A DNA stretch of 13,825 nucleotides from Oscillospiraceae bacterium (GTDB lineage Bacteria > Bacillota_A > Clostridia > Oscillospirales > Ruminococcaceae), in contig JAGDDO010000020.1 of assembly GCA_017848205.1 (NCBI GenBank), positions 1-13,825 on the forward strand, written 5' to 3'. The notes under the pieces were generated by a model. It had not been told where the DNA came from. It made no database searches and saw nothing but the letters and a program-made list of their open reading frames with translations. Below are positions 6,988-13,523 of this stretch, in pieces. The position numbers and the translations under genes are program-made. Position 1 is the first letter of the stretch; each line of letters starts with the position of its first letter.

Positions 6988-8301
6988 TCAGTCATCATAG
7001 TCAATGTCGTTGATATCGATTCCTGCCTTGATGAGGTTAGCTTCGTGCTCTTCATTTGTTCTTGCGTAATATGGTTCCTTGGTTTCAATGTTAGCACAGA
7101 AGTAATAGTAGTCTGTCTTGTTCGGCCAGAGTACTGCCTTTATTGCATCAAGACCAGGACTGCATATCGGTCCCGGCGGGAGTCCGTTTGTCTGGTATGT
7201 ATCATATGCTTTCAGCATTTTTGATGTAACCGAATAGTCATCAAGACTCTTGAGATAACGGCTGTATTCCGTTGTCGGGTTTGACTCAAGAGCAGGGAAA
7301 CGCTCATAGTCATTAAGACGGTTCATGAATACTGAGGCAACGTCCTTCATATCTTCGGTGTTGGCAGCTTCAAGCTGTACAATAGAAGCAAGTGTAATTA
7401 CCTTGTCCATTGACATTCCGACTTCTGCTGCTCTTGCCTTCAGCTCATCATCATACTTCGCCTCAAAGTTTTCGTAGATGGTTCTGAGAATGATCTCGTA
7501 ATCCTGTTCTTCAAGTGACTTTACATCACCGTCAGGCGCCTTGTAGAATTCGTAGGTATCAGGGAAAAGATATCCTTCCATTCTGTCAAAACGAAGATCG
7601 TTTGCAGTAGGCTGCGGGATATTCGAGATAAATTCGTAGTCGTCAAGACCAGCGTTGAAGTAGTAGATGAACTTGTCTGCAGCACATACGCCTTCATCTT
7701 CAAACATCTTGGCAACTGCTCTTAAACGCATGCCTTCTCTGATGGTTATTGTTACAGTTTCCTTTTCGATGTAGTATGTACTCTGAAGCTCTTCAAGGAT
7801 ATCCTGATAACCCATGTTAGGACGCAGGTTGTGGTTGCCTGAAACGTATTCAATAGGTCCTTCATTACGTTTTTCCTGAAGTTCAGCAAGGATCCTGAAC
7901 ATCCTGTCAACTTTGATGATAGGTTCTTTTCTGTTGTTTTCCTGATCAACAGTCATTATTCTTATAACATCATCGGTAGTTGCGTTTTCAGGGATGTTTA
8001 CTATATAGGTCGCAGCACTCTTGTCTATGCCGAGGAACTCTCTGGCAAGAAAGATAATACCCACAGATGAGAGCACTGAAATGCTGAGAATAGCGAAAAT
8101 GAATACAAGAGCTACTGCAATTCGGTTTCCTTTTTTAGGTCTGATATAGCGGATCACCTTTGCAGGCTTTTTCTTTTTCGGCGGCGGTGCAGGTGCAAAA
8201 AGAGCCTTCATAAATCCTGAAACAGTACCTTTAGACTTTTTTCCGGACGAAGCAGGTCTTTTATTTATTTCCTGACCGTTTTCATCTTTCTGGTTATCCA
8301 T
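6988..8301 (-). CDS. mltG: Endolytic murein transglycosylase MltG (YceG-like)
   Basis: A membrane-anchored lytic transglycosylase that cuts nascent peptidoglycan and limits glycan strand length. Residues 1-60 are a basic, Pro/Lys-rich cytoplasmic tail (PPPKKKKP), 61-86 a single membrane helix, about 152-218 a LysM-like subdomain, and the rest the YceG catalytic domain. Diagnostic motifs are EGYLFPDTYEF (242-252), TLASIVQLEA (303-312), NPTTEY (341-346) and GLPPGPICSPG (373-383). The usual ASIVEKE has become ASIVQLE: the second glutamate (E311) is kept and the first is Gln309. Length, 437, suits Firmicutes versions with long N-terminal tails. The ATG at 8301 lies inside the end of the cyclo-ligase gene (8-nt overlap), so translation is probably coupled. 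It is the last gene of the thyX operon. Confidence 0.93.
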   Translation of the reverse strand: MDNQKDENGQEINKRPASSGKKSKGTVSGFMKALFAPAPPPKKKKPAKVIRYIRPKKGNRIAVALVFIFAILSISVLSSVGIIFLAREFLGIDKSAATYIVNIPENATTDDVIRIMTVDQENNRKEPIIKVDRMFRILAELQEKRNEGPIEYVSGNHNLRPNMGYQDILEELQSTYYIEKETVTITIREGMRLRAVAKMFEDEGVCAADKFIYYFNAGLDDYEFISNIPQPTANDLRFDRMEGYLFPDTYEFYKAPDGDVKSLEEQDYEIILRTIYENFEAKYDDELKARAAEVGMSMDKVITLASIVQLEAANTEDMKDVASVFMNRLNDYERFPALESNPTTEYSRYLKSLDDYSVTSKMLKAYDTYQTNGLPPGPICSPGLDAIKAVLWPNKTDYYYFCANIETKEPYYARTNEEHEANLIKAGIDINDIDYDD

Positions 8302-8872
8302 TAATATTTATTATTCCTTTCTCTGTTATTATATAGTCAACGCTTATATCATGCGGTTCGGACGGAACCTCATCAAAGATAAGCGGGCTGTAGCAAATTC
8401 CTGCCGTAACAACGTCCTTTTCACGGCTTAAAAACCTGTCGTAATATCCTCCGCCGTAACCTGTACGGTTTCCATTAAGATCAAAGGCAGTTCCCGGAAC
8501 GATACAGAGAGCACCGGTAAATTCACGTACCAGTGTGCTTTCGTCGTATTCCGGTTCCGGAATACCCATGAAAGACGGCTTCAGATCATCAAAACTTTTT
8601 ATAGTGAAAAAGTCCATCTGTCCCTGCTTTCTGCAGCGCGGAACCGCGGTGGTGATGCCTTCCGCCAGAAGATATTCAATAAGTTTTAAAGTATCTGCTT
8701 CATCTCTGTATGAAACATAGGTAAGGACAGTTTCTGCTTTTTCTGTAAGGCCCGTGGCTACGAGATTTTCAAAGATCTTCAAATCCGCTTCCTTTTTTTC
8801 TTCCGCGGAAGAAAAAAGTCCGGAACGTTTTTTCAGTGCCTGTTTTCTGAAAAGCAGTTTATCAGTTATCAT
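8294..8872 (-). CDS. 5-formyltetrahydrofolate cyclo-ligase
   Basis: Converts 5-formyl-THF to 5,10-methenyl-THF using ATP, recovering an inhibitory folate in the cytoplasm. The protein has 192 residues, the usual size. It carries the N-terminal basic helix (RKQALKKR), the YRDEADT strand (55-61), the hallmark segment from VPGTAFD (125-131) through GNRTGYGGGYYDR (134-146), and the C-terminal PHDISVDYIITEKG. All usual MTHFS motifs are in place. Its ATG overlaps the stop of the DJ-1 gene as ATGA, and its own end overlaps mltG by 8 nt, so it sits inside a tight operon. The shared operon with thyX makes sense: both handle folate one-carbon units. E. coli YgfA (Fau) and B. subtilis YqgN belong to this family. 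Confidence 0.92.
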   Translation of the reverse strand: MITDKLLFRKQALKKRSGLFSSAEEKKEADLKIFENLVATGLTEKAETVLTYVSYRDEADTLKLIEYLLAEGITTAVPRCRKQGQMDFFTIKSFDDLKPSFMGIPEPEYDESTLVREFTGALCIVPGTAFDLNGNRTGYGGGYYDRFLSREKDVVTAGICYSPLIFDEVPSEPHDISVDYIITEKGIINING

Positions 8873-9417
8873 CCGTTTGTGTAAAGAAGTGATGAAGCAA
8901 GAGCTTCACTGATCTCTCTTGACTTAAGTACCTCGACTATCTTGAGTGAGAAATCGATAGCTGTTCCCGGGCCTCTTGATGTGAGGAAGTTACCTGAAAG
9001 ACATACTGTACCGTAGGCGATTTCAGCGCCTTCGAGCTGGCTTTCAAAGCCGGCGTAGCAGAGTGCCTTGTGTCCCTTGAGGAGTCCTCTGTGTCCGAGA
9101 ATTGACGGAGCTGCACAGATGGCAGCCACATATTTATTGTTTGTCACACAGAAGTCTATCGCCTTCTGAACTGTGTCAGAAGCTTCAAGATTCTTTGTTC
9201 CCGGCATACCGCCAGGAAGTACGATCATTTCAGTTTCAGCATCCGGAGCAAAATCAGTATCCTTTATGTCAGCCTGAACGAGAATACCGTGAGATCCGCG
9301 GATAGCTTCCCTTCCGATGCCGACTGTTTTGATATCGATACCGCTTCTTCTGCAAAGATCAACTACTGTAAGGGCTTCGATCTCTTCAAAGCCGTCTGCC
9401 AGAAAAACGTAAACCAT
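8869..9417 (-). CDS. DJ-1/PfpI family protein (DJ-1 branch)
   Basis: A 182-residue protein of the DJ-1/ThiJ/PfpI superfamily. The nucleophile elbow AAICAAP places the reactive cysteine at C101. The upstream acid is in GFEEIEA (E14, equivalent to human DJ-1 E18). VLPGGMPGTKNL (67-78) and the late signature LTSRGPGTAIDF are strongly DJ-1-like. Proteins of this branch (YajL, human DJ-1) have been linked to glyoxalase or deglycase chemistry and oxidative-stress protection, but the true substrate is debated, so I give no enzyme name. AAGG (9424-9427) lies 6 nt before the ATG. It follows thyX by 14 nt and overlaps the cyclo-ligase by 4 nt. Confidence 0.9.
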   Translation of the reverse strand: MVYVFLADGFEEIEALTVVDLCRRSGIDIKTVGIGREAIRGSHGILVQADIKDTDFAPDAETEMIVLPGGMPGTKNLEASDTVQKAIDFCVTNNKYVAAICAAPSILGHRGLLKGHKALCYAGFESQLEGAEIAYGTVCLSGNFLTSRGPGTAIDFSLKIVEVLKSREISEALASSLLYTNG

Positions 9418-9431
9418 GTTAAACCTTCTTT

Positions 9432-10211
9432 CTAAGCTTTGTTATCTGAATGCATTGTGTCATAAAATTCTTTTATTTCTGCGTATTTTCCGCAGGTCAT
9501 CTTTCCTTCAGGACATTTGCCTTCGGAATAGCATGAAGGACCGGCTTTTTTAAACACATTAGGTGCGGCTTCACGACAGAGTTTAAGCATTTCGTCTGCC
9601 ACTGCCTTTATTTCCCACTGTGCTCTGCTGCAGCAGCGATGTCTGAAGAAATTCAAAAGGCTTCTGACGTTCATTGTAACCACTATCTTGGTCTCGCACG
9701 CATTAGGAAGTACAAAACGTGCATCTTCATTAGCCTTTTTTCGCGCTCTGGATGCCGCTTCTTTTTCGTCAAATCCCTGTTCCATAAAAGTTTTTTTATG
9801 TTTTTCGGTAAGGATTTCAGCGATTCTGTTATAACTCTCTGTAAGCGCTTCCATTTGCCTGTCAAACTCAGCTTTGGCTTCAGGTACGTCTGCGATCTCC
9901 GGCGGTGTAATGAATTCAAATCCGTCTTCATTTACATAGCGCTGGCTTTTCTGTGAATATGACGCAATTCTGTGTCTTACAAGCTGATGTGAACATGCCC
10001 TTGAAATACCCTCAATACCGAAAGTAAAGCTGACATGCTCCAGAACGCTTTCGTGTCCGATGCTTATGAGCATTGATACAAAGTTCTCCACCTTTTCATC
10101 GGTAAGGCCGTCCTTCAGCGACATGATATCGCTTGGGGAATAGCAGAGCTTTGCAGCAGTAGCAATAATTCTTTCCGGATCAGGAGTATGGGCTATAAGA
10201 GTTACTTTCAA
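9432..10211 (-). CDS. thyX: Flavin-dependent thymidylate synthase ThyX
   Basis: Makes dTMP from dUMP with methylene-THF, FAD and NADPH, releasing THF rather than DHF. The ThyX signature RHR-X7-SQR is at 79-91 (RHRIASYSQKSQR). GHESVLEH (52-59) and the dUMP/flavin-site stretch NVRSLLNFFRHR with AQWEIK are present. Length is 259, slightly above the classic 220-250, because of a C-terminal tail with cysteines in GPSCYSEGKCPEGKMTCGK; similar tails occur in other clostridial ThyX proteins as far as I recall. The start is TTG at 10211, set by GGGAG 10 nt upstream; the nearby ATG is out of frame. It is the first gene of the operon with DJ-1, cyclo-ligase and mltG. No thyA or dihydrofolate reductase gene is visible in this window. 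Confidence 0.95.
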   Translation of the reverse strand: MKVTLIAHTPDPERIIATAAKLCYSPSDIMSLKDGLTDEKVENFVSMLISIGHESVLEHVSFTFGIEGISRACSHQLVRHRIASYSQKSQRYVNEDGFEFITPPEIADVPEAKAEFDRQMEALTESYNRIAEILTEKHKKTFMEQGFDEKEAASRARKKANEDARFVLPNACETKIVVTMNVRSLLNFFRHRCCSRAQWEIKAVADEMLKLCREAAPNVFKKAGPSCYSEGKCPEGKMTCGKYAEIKEFYDTMHSDNKA

Positions 10212-10221
10212 ACCTATACAT

Positions 10222-10226
10222 CTCCC
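10222..10226 (-). promoter_or_regulatory. Ribosome binding site selecting a TTG start for thyX
   Basis: GGGAG on the minus strand, 10 nt before the TTG at 10209-10211. An ATG overlapping the end of the site is in another frame and cannot start ThyX. Confidence 0.75.
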
Positions 10227-10244
10227 AAAACAATATTCCTTATA

Positions 10245-10273
10245 ATTTTATCATTTTATACTATAAAAGTCAA
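10245..10273 (-). promoter_or_regulatory. Promoter of the thyX operon
   Basis: On the minus strand TTGACT (10273-10268, 5/6), a 17-bp spacer and TAAAAT (10250-10245, 5/6). It lies between the channel-gene terminator and thyX, so the thyX operon has its own start about 30 nt before the TTG codon. Confidence 0.75.
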
Positions 10274-10305
10274 TAGAGTTTACGGCGAGTTGCGGTCTGC
10301 GGACG

Positions 10306-10335
10306 AAAAAAGGCTGCGGATCTTCGCCGCAGCCC
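10306..10335 (-). terminator. Terminator of the membrane protein/K+ channel operon
   Basis: Read on the minus strand, GGCTGCGG and CCGCAGCC form an 8-bp stem (10312-10319 with 10327-10334) followed by six U. It begins only about 4 nt after the channel stop codon, so the stem base nearly touches the stop. Confidence 0.9.
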
Positions 10336-10338
10336 ACT

Positions 10339-11286
10339 CTATTTGACTATTTTTTTCGAACCGGCAACCAGAACGTCGCCTTTCTGGATCTTTATGCTTT
10401 CCGAAGCCACAACGGTAAGTTCACCGCGAAGAATTACGTAAATGTGCAGGTCGAAGTCTGCGCTTGCCTGCCCCACTGTAATGCCGCTGAGTCCGTTTTC
10501 CTCATCAGCTATTATCTCACCTATCTCCTTGATATCCGTAAAACTGATATCGGAGTACTGCTTCTTGGTGTACTGTTCAACGAATCCGGCGCTTATGATA
10601 CCGGTCGGAACTGCCACTGCTCCTACGCCGAGAAATGCAATGAATATGGCCATTATCTTTCCGACGGTCGTGATCGGATAAATATCTCCGTAACCAACGG
10701 TAAGAAGTGTTGAAACGCTCCACCATATGCCGGAAAATCCGTTTCTGAAAACATCCGGCTGTGCTTCATGCTCTGCATTGTACATTCCGAGGGAAGACGC
10801 GAGCATGAGGATGAGAATTATGAATATCGAAGACAGTATCTGATTTTTCTTTTCAAGTATTACCGTGGTGATGACATTGAAGGAATCGTACTGTGAATTG
10901 ATCCTGAAGAGTCTGAAAATTCTTACCACCCTCAGCATTCGGAATACGATGAATCCCGAAAGGAAGAAAAACGGAAGGATGGTCATAAGGTCAATGACTC
11001 CGTCAAAAGACGTGAGAAATTTTAGCCTCGCCTTTCCCGGCGGATACTCCGGATAAAGCAGATCTGCCGTCCAGAGTCTCAGCATATATTCGACAATGAA
11101 AACCATGACCGTGAATGCTTCCAGAACTGAAAGTACACCTTTGAAAGGTTCAAGCTCGGAATATGTATAAAGGAAAGCGATTGTGATGTTCGCAAAAATA
11201 CATGTGACAATGAAAAAATCAAACAGTCTGCTCGGCAGATCCTCCTTGCTGCCAATCTGAATTATACGGAAAATGTGTTTCTTCAT
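10339..11286 (-). CDS. Voltage-gated K+ channel (6TM) with RCK-C-like tail
   Basis: A potassium channel subunit of 315 residues with S1-S6 between about 22 and 240. S4 carries five arginines every third residue (R116, R119, R122, R125, R128 in FRMLRVVRIFRLFRIN), a voltage sensor. The selectivity filter is TVGYGD (196-201), so K+ selectivity is expected. After S6 comes a linker and a small C-terminal domain (about 264-315: GLSGITVGQ through IQKGDVLVAGS) that resembles the second half of RCK/TrkA-C regulatory domains, without the nucleotide-binding RCK-N half. AGGAGG lies only 4 nt before the ATG. The first 68 nt lie inside the 3' end of the upstream membrane-protein gene, so the two are surely co-transcribed and probably translationally coupled. 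Confidence 0.9.
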   Translation of the reverse strand: MKKHIFRIIQIGSKEDLPSRLFDFFIVTCIFANITIAFLYTYSELEPFKGVLSVLEAFTVMVFIVEYMLRLWTADLLYPEYPPGKARLKFLTSFDGVIDLMTILPFFFLSGFIVFRMLRVVRIFRLFRINSQYDSFNVITTVILEKKNQILSSIFIILILMLASSLGMYNAEHEAQPDVFRNGFSGIWWSVSTLLTVGYGDIYPITTVGKIMAIFIAFLGVGAVAVPTGIISAGFVEQYTKKQYSDISFTDIKEIGEIIADEENGLSGITVGQASADFDLHIYVILRGELTVVASESIKIQKGDVLVAGSKKIVK

Positions 11287-12772
11287 CTTTCCTCCTGCGA
11301 ATTGTGAAAAGCGTTAAAACAACGTTTATCGCCATAATTATCAGTGAATATACCACCAGCATAAGATCGCCTTCAAGCAGATAAAGCGGAACAATGATCA
11401 GCGAACCGACAAGTGTGGAAACTACAGCCGTAAGTGCTGTTCTGTTTACTATCTTTCGTTCCGGATCCTGCGGTTTCTCATCGATTTCTGAAGTGATATC
11501 CTTTATAAATTCGTCTGACTTTGCATGATTCTTATTGATAACAAGGATAATGCAGTTAAGCCATACTGAGCCGATAATAACACTTATCAGGAAATTAACA
11601 GAGCCGAACATACTGTCACGTCCGGTATGATATACGAAAAGATCTGCTGCATAGTACAAAGGTATTCCTGCCTTGACGAGGACATCTCTGGTCTTGTCAG
11701 GATCTTCAGACATCATTTTTCTGTTCCATCCGATAACATTCATATTGTTATTTTCAATGGCAATACCATTTTCGGCAAAAGCTTTCCTTGCTTTCAGGTA
11801 ACTGTGCTCATCTCTGGCATCCAGAATAATCTCCAGCATAACCTGATCAGTCATTATCTCTTCATCTTTCTGATTTTCTGAATCACCAGTAACATCTTCA
11901 TAAGTCATCCTGCCAAGTTCCTCACCACCGGCAAGAATATATGAAGAGCCAAATGCTCCTGTTTCCATAAGAGTTTTCTGAGTATGTCTTACGCCATTTA
12001 TATCAGCATATGTAGTAACTGAAAAATCATGTTCAAGTTCAAAACAAAGTCCGCGTGCCATACCAACGATATACTGTCCGCCAACGAGTGTAATGATGGC
12101 CACTGCTGTCACCAGAGTGACCGGTCTCGAAATCATATGCTTACGTTTCTTAAGAGGCACTATACCGGAAGAACTCTTCTGTCTGTAAAACGCTCTTAAA
12201 GAGCAGCCGAAAATGCAGATGATACCTGACAGCATCGTAAAAATAAAAGGTGCATAGCCGATAACCGGCGGGGCAAATGAAATTCCCGATTCATAGATCA
12301 CGTTAAATTCATGTTTGCATAAAACAAGAGAAGGCATTACGCCGGCAAACATTACAATGCAGAAGTAAAACAGAAACTCACCTGCAGGAACAAAAACAGC
12401 ATCCCTGTCGTGTTTTTCCGTTATCTTCAGTGCTTTGATGAAAGCTGATCTTTTTTTACTGTAAACTTCAAATGCGCTGAAGGTAACATAATAAGTCCAG
12501 ATCATGAATACCACCGGAAACAGCATTATAGCCCATCCGAAAAGATTATCCGGAAAACTGTCATTCAGCATGTCACTGAATGTTCTTCCATATCCGCTTT
12601 TATCGACCCATGTAAACATACCGTCACTGGCATACTGCAGACTGAATAATACGACTGACATGCTGAAAAATGCTGACAGTACCGTTACGACCAGTCTTGC
12701 AACTTCTTTCATATCGAAAAAAATATACCTGAACGCAAACTCAGGACTCTGGTTTTCTTTGTATCTTTTCAT
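11219..12772 (-). CDS. Uncharacterised eight-helix membrane protein with large outer loop
   Basis: I do not recognise this 517-residue protein. About eight membrane helices are visible near 25-47, 77-102, 131-152, 171-192, 216-237, 391-412, 445-466 and 470-491. Between helices five and six lies a soluble segment of about 150 residues (238-390) that is acidic and probably outside the cell. The C-terminus is a short polar tail after RRRKDEE. The pattern of a large loop before a final three-helix bundle loosely recalls FtsX/BceB-type ABC permeases, but there is no ATPase neighbour and no motif to prove it. AGGGAG (12782-12787) is 9 nt before the ATG. Its stop lies 68 nt inside the K+ channel gene. 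A hairpin, operator-like repeats and an extended -10 promoter precede it, suggesting a regulated operon whose second product is the channel. Confidence 0.75.
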   Translation of the reverse strand: MKRYKENQSPEFAFRYIFFDMKEVARLVVTVLSAFFSMSVVLFSLQYASDGMFTWVDKSGYGRTFSDMLNDSFPDNLFGWAIMLFPVVFMIWTYYVTFSAFEVYSKKRSAFIKALKITEKHDRDAVFVPAGEFLFYFCIVMFAGVMPSLVLCKHEFNVIYESGISFAPPVIGYAPFIFTMLSGIICIFGCSLRAFYRQKSSSGIVPLKKRKHMISRPVTLVTAVAIITLVGGQYIVGMARGLCFELEHDFSVTTYADINGVRHTQKTLMETGAFGSSYILAGGEELGRMTYEDVTGDSENQKDEEIMTDQVMLEIILDARDEHSYLKARKAFAENGIAIENNNMNVIGWNRKMMSEDPDKTRDVLVKAGIPLYYAADLFVYHTGRDSMFGSVNFLISVIIGSVWLNCIILVINKNHAKSDEFIKDITSEIDEKPQDPERKIVNRTALTAVVSTLVGSLIIVPLYLLEGDLMLVVYSLIIMAINVVLTLFTIRRRKDEETHFPYNSDWQQGGSAEQTV

Positions 12773-12800
12773 TGCCCATTACTCCCTTCCCACCTAATGC

Positions 12801-12841
12801 ACGGAAACACCGGTGTATTTACCGGAGGCTCCGTTTTTTTT
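12801..12841. terminator. Two-tier hairpin with T8 tail in the leader of the membrane-protein gene
   Basis: ACGGA (12801-12805) pairs with TCCGT (12830-12834), and inside it CCGGT (12810-12814) pairs with ACCGG (12821-12825), separated by a symmetric 4x4 internal loop. Eight T follow on the plus strand, so it looks like a plus-strand terminator. No plus-strand gene ends here, however. On the minus strand it is the leader hairpin just ahead of the ribosome binding site. Confidence 0.6.
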
Positions 12842-12860
12842 GTCGTCTTTGCTTTGTTTA

Positions 12861-12904
12861 CAGTGAGCATGAAAATCTTCCGCTGTTCACTGTATTTGTT
12901 CACT
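12861..12904. promoter_or_regulatory. Operator-like repeats near the transcription start
   Basis: TGTTCACT occurs at 12884-12891 and 12897-12904 (direct, 13-bp step), and CAGTGAGCA (12861-12869) is an inverted copy of TGTTCACTG with one mismatch. All three lie from just downstream of the -10 box into the leader of the minus-strand membrane-protein gene. That placement fits a repressor site; the regulator is unknown. Confidence 0.5.
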
Positions 12905-12907
12905 ATA

Positions 12908-12936
12908 ATTATAACATTTCGGAGGGATTATTACAA
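12908..12936 (-). promoter_or_regulatory. Extended -10 promoter of the membrane protein/channel operon
   Basis: On the minus strand TTGTAA (12936-12931), a 17-bp spacer and a perfect TATAAT (12913-12908) preceded by TGT. A 7-bp inverted repeat GATTATT/AATAATC (12926-12944) overlaps the -35. Start would be near 12901, giving a leader of about 130 nt. Confidence 0.7.
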
Positions 12937-13007
12937 CAATAATCACAAGAATCCACAGAGAAAACTGTGTAAAATTTATATACCCTAAAACCGTCAAAAA
13001 AGCATTT

Positions 13008-13499
13008 TTATGACCTACTTAAACGTTTTAGTACAAACATTGCGCAGAAGCCGGTAAACAGGCCTGCGATGATGCCTGATACTATGAGAAAAGGATAGTA
13101 GAAAAACACCGCGGAAGAACGCATGATAAGGCATGCGGCAAGTATCTGACCGGTGTTGTGGAATACCGCTCCTGCGGCACTGGCAAGATAAAGATTCTTT
13201 TCCGGTATTATCTTACGCATAATTATCATTCCGGCAAGGCAGCAGACCGCTCCCGCCGTGCTGTACATAAGCGTGGAAAGATTACCGGCAAACACAGATC
13301 CGAGAATGAGTCTGACTGCAAGTATCATGGCCGCCTCGGATGGCTTGAAGCGGTACACTGCATATACCGTGATTATATTTGCAAGACCCAGTTTCATTCC
13401 CGGTATGGGAGCGAGGGTCGGTATTCGTGATTCTACTATAAAAATAATAAGCGCCACTGCCGCAAGCATGGACATCTCTGCAAGTTTTTTTGTTTTCAA
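13008..13499 (-). CDS. Gx transporter family membrane protein (Hpre_diP_synt_I, ECF S-component-like)
   Basis: A 163-residue, almost wholly hydrophobic protein with about five to six helices. PIPGMKLGLANIITVYAVY (31-49) and the following LGSVFAGNLSTLMYSTAGA are the recognisable core of the family first annotated as heptaprenyl diphosphate synthase component I and now usually called Gx transporter; it looks like an S-component of an energy-coupling transporter. The substrate is not known from the sequence. In many Clostridia it travels with a NusG-II-domain protein or redox genes; neither is here, and repeat copy D fills the upstream gap. The start is TTG at 13499, set by AAGGAG 8 nt upstream. 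An internal ATG (residue 9) lacks such a site and would cut into the first helix region. No clear terminator follows. Confidence 0.8.
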   Translation of the reverse strand: MKTKKLAEMSMLAAVALIIFIVESRIPTLAPIPGMKLGLANIITVYAVYRFKPSEAAMILAVRLILGSVFAGNLSTLMYSTAGAVCCLAGMIIMRKIIPEKNLYLASAAGAVFHNTGQILAACLIMRSSAVFFYYPFLIVSGIIAGLFTGFCAMFVLKRLSRS

Positions 13500-13507
13500 T
13501 ACGGTTT

Positions 13508-13513
13508 CTCCTT
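13508..13513 (-). promoter_or_regulatory. Ribosome binding site selecting a TTG start for the Gx transporter gene
   Basis: AAGGAG on the minus strand with an ideal 8-nt gap to the TTG at 13497-13499. There is no ATG between the site and residue 9 of the frame. Confidence 0.75.
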
Positions 13514-13523
13514 GTTTTCACGC

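Noticed and set aside
10442..10713. Two plus-strand frames inside the K+ channel gene
   Set aside because: They are antisense to conserved channel sequence including the TVGYGD filter and have no start signals.
11219..12772. Calling the eight-helix protein an FtsX/BceB-type ABC permease
   Set aside because: The topology is only loosely similar, helix count differs from the usual four or ten, and there is no ATPase gene in the operon.
12797..12988. Plus-strand 63-codon frame upstream of the membrane-protein gene
   Set aside because: It runs through the hairpin, T8 run, promoter and operator-like repeats, has no ribosome binding site and an unprotein-like C-terminus.
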